Shown in pieces: positions 1 to 6,778 of a stretch of DNA of 64,000 nucleotides. The notes under the pieces are model-generated. The model was not told the DNA's origin. It was given only the letters and a program-made list of their open reading frames with translations, and searched no databases. The position numbers were made by a program, and so were the translations under genes. How positions within the stretch are numbered: position 1 is the stretch's first letter; the number at the start of each line of letters is the position of its first letter. Origin of the DNA: Flavipsychrobacter sp. (GTDB taxonomy: Bacteria > Bacteroidota > Bacteroidia > Chitinophagales > Chitinophagaceae); the NCBI GenBank assembly GCA_017849575.1, contig JAFIGV010000003.1:54132-118131 (forward strand). The letters run 5' to 3'.

Positions 1-2331
1 AAAATTTATGGTGCAGATTTGGAAATCCTGAGTGCCCAGGCAAATAAAATAGCAGGGCTTATCAAAAATGTAAAAGGAGTAAGTGAACCCTTTGTAGAAA
101 AAGTAAGCGGACTGCCACAAATACAGGTGGAATACAACCGTGATAAAATTGCACAATACGGGTTAACCATCAGTGATGTAAATATGGTGCTGAAAACTGC
201 TTTTGCAGGAAATGTTGCAGGTGTGGTGTTTGAAGGCGATAAACGCTTTGATATGGTGCTGCGGTTGCAAAAAGATTTACGGCAGGATTTCAGCAACATT
301 GAAAACCTTTATGTGCCATTACCTTCTGGCAACAAAGTGCCTATTAATCAGGTAGCGGACATATCATTTAAAACAGCCCCGGCACAAATAAGTCATGAGG
401 ACGGGCAACGCAGAATTTTTGTAGGCTTCAATGTTCATGGCAGAGATGTTGAAAGCACGGTAGAAGAAATACAACCCATATTAGATGCAAAACTTAAACT
501 GCCAACAGGTTATTATTATACCTATGGTGGTCAGTTTCAAAACCTGAAAGAAGCAAAGGCAAGGTTAGGTATTGCAGTACCGGTAGCATTATTGCTCATT
601 TTAGTATTACTGTACTTTACATTCAACAGTGTAAAACAATCCTTCCTCATATTTACAGCCGTACCATTATCTGCCATTGGTGGCATCATTGCATTGTGGT
701 TAAGAGGTATGCCATTCAGCATTTCGGCAGGTGTAGGTTTCATTGCCTTGTTTGGTGTAGCAGTATTAAATGGTATTGTATTGATAGGTTATTTCAACCA
801 GTTAAAAGACGAAGGCATTACCGACATATATGAGAGAGTTAGAAAAGGAACAGCAGTAAGATTAAGACCCGTAATAATGACAGCTATGGTAGCATCATTA
901 GGTTTTCTGCCAATGGCACTTTCTACAGGTGCAGGTGGTGAAGTACAAAAACCATTAGCAACCGTTGTGATCGGTGGTTTAATTACCGCTACCATATTAA
1001 CCCTGCTGGTACTTCCTGCACTCTACATTTTATTCAACACAAAAATAAATTTCAAAATAAATAAAATGAGGAAAACAAAACTTAAAGGTAATTCAACAGT
1101 TGTCTTGCTGCTGTTTGCGTTCCTAAGTTTGTTTGCAGAAAATTCTTTTGCTCAAGGCAATCAAAAAACATTGCAGGAGTGTATTGAAATAGCATTAAAG
1201 AATAATCTGCAAATGAAAGTTGCAGACTTAAATATCCTGCAATCGCAAACACTGCAAAAAACTGGCTTCAATCCTGATAAGACAAATTTGCAATTAACAC
1301 AAGACCCTACCAGTGGAGGCAACATTGACAACAGTATTGGTATTACTCAAACGATTTCTTTCCCAACAGTATATGCCAATCAAAATAAATTATTGAAACA
1401 GGAAACTTTATTGGCTCAAAAATCAAAACTGTTATCGCAAAATGATATTATTAAAGAAGTAACTGAAGCCTATTACAATTTGCTATATGGTTTGCAAAAA
1501 GTAAAACTTTTGCAGCAACAGGATAGCCTTTACAGCAACTTCGTCACACGGGCCACCCTCCGATACAATACAGGTGAAACCAACCTGTTAGAAAAAATGC
1601 AGGCGGAAAGTAGATACAAAGAAAACCAACTGCAATTGAAACAGGCAAATACTACTGTAAACAGTTATCAAGTGGCATTACAAAAATGGCTGAATACAAC
1701 TGAGCTGATAATGCCAAAAGAAATGGAGTTGTCAAAACTGCCGGATGTTTTTATGGCTGATACGATTGTGTTAAAGTCCAATCCGGTAATACAGTATTAC
1801 AATCAAAAGCTGAATGTAAATACGGCTCAGGTTAAGGTTGAAAGAAGCAAACTGTTGCCGGATTTGTATGCAGGCTATTACCATCAAATGGTTGTTAATG
1901 GTTTTGATCCTGCAAAAATCAATCGCAATTATTTCCCTGGCACAAGGATAGCAGGCTTTCAGGTCGGTATTGGTGTTCCTTTATTCTTCGGTTCACAAAA
2001 GGCTAAAATTAAAGCGGCTCAAATCAATATTGCTGTAGTTGAAACAGAGAAACAGCAAACGCTGCTATACCTGCAAAGCAATTATGTTATTCAGTACAAT
2101 GAATATCTGAAAGCTAAAGAGGGTCTTCAATACTACGAAACCACAGGTTTAAAACAGGCTGATGATATTATCCGTATTTCAAACACGGCATATACCAAAG
2201 GTGAAATTGGCTACATGGAGTATATCCAAAATCTGCAAACCGCTATCAATACAAAACTGCAATATACCGATGCAGTAAACCAGTTCAATCAGTCCATTAT
2301 ATTGTTAAACTATTTAAAAGGGAACAAATAA
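1..2331 (+). CDS. CusA/CzcA-family RND metal efflux pump fused to a TolC-like outer-membrane channel (5' partial)
   Basis: The frame is open from base 1, so the gene starts outside the window. Residues up to about 345 are the C-terminal half of an RND heavy-metal exporter: a periplasmic porter region, then hydrophobic segments ending in LVLPALYILF. After a short linker comes a second signal-like stretch (Met codon at 1066, basic start, hydrophobic run, cut near SFAQ). The TolC-type region that follows, beginning TLQECIEIALKNNLQMK, has the repeated helical pattern of the outer-membrane factor family. The polypeptide therefore combines the inner-membrane pump and the outer-membrane channel of a CusCBA/CzcCBA system. 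The adaptor gene starts 1 nt downstream. Such fusions occur in other Bacteroidota (established knowledge). The metal is not deducible, but a P1B ATPase follows. Confidence 0.9.
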   Translation, partial: KIYGADLEILSAQANKIAGLIKNVKGVSEPFVEKVSGLPQIQVEYNRDKIAQYGLTISDVNMVLKTAFAGNVAGVVFEGDKRFDMVLRLQKDLRQDFSNIENLYVPLPSGNKVPINQVADISFKTAPAQISHEDGQRRIFVGFNVHGRDVESTVEEIQPILDAKLKLPTGYYYTYGGQFQNLKEAKARLGIAVPVALLLILVLLYFTFNSVKQSFLIFTAVPLSAIGGIIALWLRGMPFSISAGVGFIALFGVAVLNGIVLIGYFNQLKDEGITDIYERVRKGTAVRLRPVIMTAMVASLGFLPMALSTGAGGEVQKPLATVVIGGLITATILTLLVLPALYILFNTKINFKINKMRKTKLKGNSTVVLLLFAFLSLFAENSFAQGNQKTLQECIEIALKNNLQMKVADLNILQSQTLQKTGFNPDKTNLQLTQDPTSGGNIDNSIGITQTISFPTVYANQNKLLKQETLLAQKSKLLSQNDIIKEVTEAYYNLLYGLQKVKLLQQQDSLYSNFVTRATLRYNTGETNLLEKMQAESRYKENQLQLKQANTTVNSYQVALQKWLNTTELIMPKEMELSKLPDVFMADTIVLKSNPVIQYYNQKLNVNTAQVKVERSKLLPDLYAGYYHQMVVNGFDPAKINRNYFPGTRIAGFQVGIGVPLFFGSQKAKIKAAQINIAVVETEKQQTLLYLQSNYVIQYNEYLKAKEGLQYYETTGLKQADDIIRISNTAYTKGEIGYMEYIQNLQTAINTKLQYTDAVNQFNQSIILLNYLKGNK

Positions 2332-2332
2332 A

Positions 2333-3574
2333 ATGAAGTCAATAAAAATAAAATCAATCATAGCATTTGCATTTTTTGCAGTTGCAATAAGTTTTACATC
2401 CTGCAAGCAGGGCGGAAAGGCAGAAACTAAAGAAGCAGATAAGCCAAAAGAAGAACACAGCGAAGCAATTGAAATTTCAGAACAGCAAATGAAAGCCGTA
2501 GGTATTGAGTTAGGTACAATAGAAATGAAAAACCTGAACAGTGTGGTAAAGTCAAGCGGTCAATTGGAGGTGCCGCCACAAAACAAAGCCGATGTAAATT
2601 CTTTGGTTTCAGGCATTATTAAGAAAGTACTGGTGATGGAAGGCAGTTTTGTCCGCCAGGGACAGACTGTAGCAATTTTAGAAAATACAGACATTATAAA
2701 ATTGCAGCAGGAATACCTGATGCTGAAAAAAGAGTTTGTGTACACTCAGCAGGAATACCAACGCCAAAAAGAACTCAATACCGAAAGTGCTGGTACTGGT
2801 AAGGTATTTCAACAGGCGGCATCAAAATATGAAACAGATAAAGCAAGACTGCAAGGAATTGAAACCCAATTACAGCAATTGAACATCAGCCCTGCATCCG
2901 TAGCCAATGGTAAATTTGTAAGCCAAATTCCTATCAATACCCCCATCAGTGGTGTCATAGGGCACATTAAAATAAAAACAGGCAGCTATATTGACATGCA
3001 AACTTCACTCATGGATATTGTAGATAACTCCCAGGTGCATTGCGATTTGCAGGTGTATGAAAAAGATTTATTCAAAGTGAAAAACGGACAGAAAGTAGAG
3101 TTTATTCTCACCAACCAAAACAATAAGCAAATCACAGGTACAATTTTTGGCATCAATCAGTCTTTTGAAAATGAAAACAAATCTGTAATTGTTCATGCAA
3201 AAATTAATATTACAGGTAGCATCCGGTTATTGCCTGGAATGTATGTATCTGCATTGATTAATGTAGGCAATCAAACGGTGCAGGCAGTTCCTGTTGATGC
3301 AGTGGTAAGTGCAGAAGGCAAGCAATATATTTTTATGGTAATTGCAGAAGAAGAAAAGACAGAAGAAAAAGAACCAAAAGAAAAAACTGAAATGGATACT
3401 GATAGCAAAGCTGAAAAAAACATGCGATTTAAAAGAGTAGAAGTAACCACAGGCGTAACAGAATTAGGCTACATAGAAATAACACCACTTGAAGAATTGC
3501 CGAAAAATGCAAAAATTGTTACCAAAGGTACTTTTTATGTGTTATCAAAAGCAGCAGGTGGCGAAGAAGAATAA
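2333..3574 (+). CDS. RND efflux periplasmic adaptor (membrane fusion) subunit, CusB/CzcB type
   Basis: This 413-residue protein is the membrane-fusion partner of the upstream pump. It starts with a lipoprotein signal (basic start, hydrophobic run, then SFTSCKQ with a lipobox-like Cys). A HlyD-type core follows: a biotinyl-lipoyl half around GIIKKVLVMEGSFVRQGQ, a coiled-coil hairpin rich in Gln/Glu/Lys (about residues 120-180), the second lipoyl half with TPISGVIGHIKIKTG, then beta-barrel regions. An acidic, lysine-rich insertion (about residues 340-365) may be a metal-sensing or linker segment, by inference only. The ATG lies 1 nt after the pump's stop, so the two are almost certainly co-transcribed. 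Confidence 0.92.
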   Translation: MKSIKIKSIIAFAFFAVAISFTSCKQGGKAETKEADKPKEEHSEAIEISEQQMKAVGIELGTIEMKNLNSVVKSSGQLEVPPQNKADVNSLVSGIIKKVLVMEGSFVRQGQTVAILENTDIIKLQQEYLMLKKEFVYTQQEYQRQKELNTESAGTGKVFQQAASKYETDKARLQGIETQLQQLNISPASVANGKFVSQIPINTPISGVIGHIKIKTGSYIDMQTSLMDIVDNSQVHCDLQVYEKDLFKVKNGQKVEFILTNQNNKQITGTIFGINQSFENENKSVIVHAKINITGSIRLLPGMYVSALINVGNQTVQAVPVDAVVSAEGKQYIFMVIAEEEKTEEKEPKEKTEMDTDSKAEKNMRFKRVEVTTGVTELGYIEITPLEELPKNAKIVTKGTFYVLSKAAGGEEE

Positions 3575-3664
3575 TAAAAGTAAATTATGACAAACACAAC
3601 ACAATTCTCCGATGTTCAAAGAATACCGAAAAATGAGGTTTTAAACATGAAAAAATAAAAATCA

Positions 3665-3889
3665 ATGAAAAATGTAAATCAACTTATGCAAGAAATAATC
3701 TCAATCTCTTCAACGATTGAATCAGATTATCCTGAACTATACAAGTATTTGGATGAAACTCCCTTCAAGATTTGTGAAACCAATAAAAATGAAATCTGTA
3801 TTTCAGATTTAGAAGAATACCTTAAAACCCTGAAGGAACAACTTAAGGATTACATTTCCTCGCATAATAAATTAAACGGAAAAAAATGA
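3665..3889 (+). CDS. Small hypothetical protein in metal-resistance operon
   Basis: This 74-residue, acidic and mostly helical protein has no signal peptide or membrane segment, and I do not recognise the family. Its stop codon overlaps the ATG of the P-type ATPase gene (ATGA type), which indicates translational coupling and supports it as a real gene. A cytosolic role next to a metal ATPase, such as a metal-binding helper, is possible, but no Cys/His cluster supports it (one Cys at IC, one in EICIS). The 90-nt gap upstream contains only a doubtful 23-codon ORF. Confidence 0.6.
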   Translation: MKNVNQLMQEIISISSTIESDYPELYKYLDETPFKICETNKNEICISDLEEYLKTLKEQLKDYISSHNKLNGKK

Positions 3890-5919
3890 TAAATACAGAT
3901 CCAAATCACGTTCATACCTACGATGCAGAAGGAAAGATTAATTGCTGTACTTTAGAAGATAGAGTGTACGGTAAAGCTGGTGCAGATAATTTGCTACATG
4001 ACATAAAAGCAAATGACAGTAAGCCTGTTCAAAAAACGGAAATAGCTGAAAGTAGTATACTCAAACAATATCTTCCGGCTATCATCAGTTTTAGTATGCT
4101 GCTTATTGGCATTGCCGCAGATAATTATTTTAAGCCTGCTTTTTTTACACAATATATTCGCTTTGCATGGTATGCAATGGCCTACCTGCCAGTTGGCTTT
4201 CCTGTAATAAAAGAAGGTTGGGAAGCTATTCTTAAAAAGGAGTTCTTTACAGAGTTCACATTAATGGTTTTGGCAACTTCAGGGGCCTTTGCCATAGGGC
4301 AATATCCAGAAGGCGTAGCCGTGATGTTATTCTATGCCATAGGAGAATTGTTTCAAAGTGCAGCAGTAAGAAGAGCAAAGAATAATATTAAAGCCTTATT
4401 GGATGTTCGTCCATCCTCTGCCAGTGTTTTTAGAAATAATAGGTACGAAGATGTAAAACCCGAAGAAGTTCAAATAAACGAAACTATTCAAATAAAGGCG
4501 GGTGAAAAAGTGCCGCTGGATGGCGAAATGCTAAGTGATGGCAGTAGCTTCAATACAGCAGCCCTTACAGGCGAAAGCAAACCAAAATCAATTTACAAAG
4601 GAGAACAGGTATTGGCAGGTATGCTTAACCTTGACAAGGTAATTGAACTAAAAGTAACCAAAAAATTTGCCGACAGTTCACTGGCACGCATTTTAGACAT
4701 GGTGCAAAATGCAACAGCCCGCAAAGCAAAAACAGAATTATTGATAAGAAAGTTTGCAAAAATCTATACACCCATTGTATTCTTTTTAGCCGTTGCGTTG
4801 GTTGTAATTCCCTACTTCGTTGTAAGCGATTATGTATTTGCACAATGGCTGTACAGGGCATTAATTTTCTTGGTTATCAGTTGTCCTTGTGCCTTGGTCA
4901 TTTCCATTCCTCTAGGCTATTTTGGCGGCATTGGTGCAGCCAGCAAAAACGGTATTCTTTTCAAAGGCTCAAATTACCTGGAGCTTATAACCAAACTAAA
5001 TACCGTTGTAATGGACAAGACCGGAACACTTACCGCAGGTGTTTTTAGAGTGCAGGAAATTGTTACTAACGGCATGGATAAAACAGAGTTCATCAAAATA
5101 TTAGCAGCATTAGAAAGCAAATCCACACACCCCATTGCCAAAGCTATTGCCGAATATGAAAAAAACGAAATCCAAACTTATCAGGCAGATGATATAGAGG
5201 AAATTTCAGGGCATGGTTTAAAAGGAAATGTAAACGGTAAAGAAGTATTAGCGGGTAACACCAAATTACTAAAGAAATTCAACATCAGCTATGATACTGC
5301 CATTGATGAAATTGTTGAAAGCATTGTTGTTGTCGCTATCAATAACCAATATAGTGGTTATGTGCTCATTGCCGATGAAGTAAAAGAAGATGCACAGGAA
5401 GCCATTAAGCAAATGCATCTGAACGGTATTACTCAGATTGTAATGCTCAGTGGCGACAAAAATGCAATCACTCAAAAAGTAGCAAAGCACATTGGTATTG
5501 ATACAGCCTTTGGCGATTTATTACCCGAAAACAAAGTGCAGAAAGTAGAGGAATTAAAGCAGGACACAACAAAAATTATTGCCTTTGTGGGCGATGGTAT
5601 CAACGATGCTCCCGTTTTGGCATTAAGCGATGTAGGTATTGCAATGGGTGCAATGGGCAGTGATGCAGCCATTGAAACAGCTGATGTGGTAATACAAACC
5701 GACCAGCCTTCAAAAATTGCCACCGCCATTAAAATAGGCAAAGCCACCCGCAGCATTGTTATTCAGAATATCGTCTTGGCATTTGCCGTAAAAATTATCG
5801 TATTGGCTTTAGGTGCAGGTGGTTTAGCCACCATGTGGGAAGCTGTGTTTGCTGATGTAGGAGTAGCGTTGTTAGCAATCCTGAATGCAGTGAGAATACA
5901 ACGGATGAAGTTTGTTTAA
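3886..5919 (+). CDS. Heavy-metal translocating P1B-type ATPase (Zn/Cd/Pb-type)
   Basis: This 677-residue pump couples ATP hydrolysis to metal export across the inner membrane. Visible motifs are the intramembrane SCPCAL metal site, DKTGTLT with the phosphorylated Asp, the TGES dephosphorylation motif, a conserved HP pair in the nucleotide domain (STHPIAKAI) and the hinge GDGINDAP. The segment after CPC (GYFGGIGAASKNGILFKG) is like the Zn/Cd/Pb (P1B-2) subgroup. The N-terminus has no standard HMA domain, only a His/Cys-containing tail (HVHTYD, NCC) that may replace it. The start overlaps the upstream small gene. Together with the RND pump it forms a two-stage efflux set: cytosol to periplasm, then out of the cell. 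Confidence 0.93.
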   Translation: MINTDPNHVHTYDAEGKINCCTLEDRVYGKAGADNLLHDIKANDSKPVQKTEIAESSILKQYLPAIISFSMLLIGIAADNYFKPAFFTQYIRFAWYAMAYLPVGFPVIKEGWEAILKKEFFTEFTLMVLATSGAFAIGQYPEGVAVMLFYAIGELFQSAAVRRAKNNIKALLDVRPSSASVFRNNRYEDVKPEEVQINETIQIKAGEKVPLDGEMLSDGSSFNTAALTGESKPKSIYKGEQVLAGMLNLDKVIELKVTKKFADSSLARILDMVQNATARKAKTELLIRKFAKIYTPIVFFLAVALVVIPYFVVSDYVFAQWLYRALIFLVISCPCALVISIPLGYFGGIGAASKNGILFKGSNYLELITKLNTVVMDKTGTLTAGVFRVQEIVTNGMDKTEFIKILAALESKSTHPIAKAIAEYEKNEIQTYQADDIEEISGHGLKGNVNGKEVLAGNTKLLKKFNISYDTAIDEIVESIVVVAINNQYSGYVLIADEVKEDAQEAIKQMHLNGITQIVMLSGDKNAITQKVAKHIGIDTAFGDLLPENKVQKVEELKQDTTKIIAFVGDGINDAPVLALSDVGIAMGAMGSDAAIETADVVIQTDQPSKIATAIKIGKATRSIVIQNIVLAFAVKIIVLALGAGGLATMWEAVFADVGVALLAILNAVRIQRMKFV

Positions 5920-6099
5920 TATAAGCGAAGAATTGCCGATCTTTTTGAAAGAGGCTTACTCCAAAAAGAGGACGATAACAAGTGGATTTAAGTACCGCAT
6001 AAAGAAATAAGCATCAAGGACAAATTGTCCTTGATTGCACCGGATAGCAAAAAAGCCCGATAACGGCTTTAGGAACAAGAAAAAAACAGGCATAATGAA
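5920..6099. other. Intergenic segment with 23-bp palindrome
   Basis: No convincing gene is present. The first 70 bases can be read as the end of a lost gene (IADLFERGLLQKEDDNKW then stop), but this is only suggestive. A perfect palindrome with 11-bp arms around one central base lies at 6013-6035 (ATCAAGGACAA / TTGTCCTTGAT). A second hairpin at about 6048-6071 (AAAGCCCGATAACGGCTTT) is followed by a T-run only when read on the minus strand. Confidence 0.5.
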
Positions 6100-6300
6100 T
6101 TGAAATACAGTAAAATAGTTCTTTGTTGGAGGAGTAGTAAGCCAGGGCATCGGTGGCCGGAGTGGCCGGTAACCCGCCAGCAAGCCGTTGAAATCGGCAA
6201 ACAGTTCCAGCTTTCTCCCCGTACCGTGGACGACATTCTTCACAATGCCACCGGCAAGGCATTGGAAAAACTCAAAGCCGGCCACTACCGCAAAATTTAA
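6100..6300 (+). pseudogene. C-terminal remnant of a mobile-element gene (winged-helix-like tail)
   Basis: The last 45 or so codons read as a helix-turn-helix tail: QAVEIGKQFQLSPRTVDD, then KLKAGHYRKI and a stop. This resembles the ends of replication or primase-helicase type proteins (DUF3987-like) on Bacteroidota mobile elements; that family link is from memory and weak. Nothing upstream continues the gene. A related tail ending LKAGHYRKL with a frameshift occurs at 29515-29588, so both are probably decayed ends of homologous genes. The ATG at 6100 is formal only. Confidence 0.45.
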
Positions 6301-6325
6301 CCTTCATCTTTTTCCAGGCATAGCT

Positions 6326-6354
6326 CCCCATACGGCATACCCGATGGGGTTTTT
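6326..6354 (+). terminator. Rho-independent terminator-like hairpin
   Basis: Stem CCCCAT (6326-6331) pairs with ATGGGG (6344-6349), followed by TTTTT. It lies just after the remnant tail and before the restriction-modification regulator, so it would insulate the defence operon from upstream transcription. A second small inverted repeat, CCCACC/GGTGGG, follows at about 6392-6409. Confidence 0.6.
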
Positions 6355-6447
6355 GCTTTGTTTGCAAACTTTGCAGCGTTTGCAGCCCTGCCCACCCCAT
6401 GAGGTGGGTTTGCTATTCTTTTTAGTATTTACTTTCACTTGTTTGCT

Positions 6448-6455
6448 TATATTTG
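6448..6455 (+). promoter_or_regulatory. Bacteroidota-type -7 box (TATATTTG) upstream of the HTH regulator
   Basis: TATATTTG fits the TAnnTTTG consensus and sits 29 nt before the HTH gene's ATG. No clear -33 TTG at the expected spacing was found, so this is a candidate only. It would drive the whole defence operon. Confidence 0.4.
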
Positions 6456-6484
6456 CCAATATCTGTCAAGACAATAAGTTTACA

Positions 6485-6778
6485 ATGGCAACACAATTTG
6501 GTGAGCGAATAAGGGAGCTTAGGACAAAGCAAAAATTGCTTTTGCGGCATGTTGCTTCTAAGTTAGATGTTGACACATCCATTATCAGCAAAATTGAACG
6601 TGGTGAACGTCCAATAAAGAAAGAGCAGATTGCTGTTTTAGCTGAAATCCTGAAAGCTGATAAGATTGAATTGGAAACCCTTTGGCTGGCCGATCAGCTT
6701 ATGCAGTTGGTAAAAGATGAACCAACTGCCGATGAAGCATTGAAAACTGTATCTAAAAAAATTAAGAGAGCAAAGTAA
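6485..6778 (+). CDS. XRE-family HTH regulator of the type III restriction-modification operon
   Basis: This 97-residue helix-turn-helix protein contains GERIRELRTKQKLLLRHVAS and VDTSIISKIERGERPIKKEQ, a classic Xre/Cro fold with the recognition helix around SIISKIERGER. The ATG at 6485 is preferred over the longer frame from 6188 because the HTH fold starts right there and the longer version would run through the hairpins and candidate promoter. Its stop codon overlaps the ATG of the restriction gene. In R-M systems such small regulators usually control expression of the linked nuclease (established knowledge), so a controller-protein role is inferred. Confidence 0.85.
   Translation: MATQFGERIRELRTKQKLLLRHVASKLDVDTSIISKIERGERPIKKEQIAVLAEILKADKIELETLWLADQLMQLVKDEPTADEALKTVSKKIKRAK

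Noticed and set aside
3587..3658. 23-codon ORF between the adaptor and the small gene
   Set aside because: Too short and without membrane or motif features; no evidence of translation.
6188..6484. N-terminal extension of the HTH regulator
   Set aside because: The extension runs through the remnant tail, a terminator hairpin and a candidate promoter; the fold begins at 6485.
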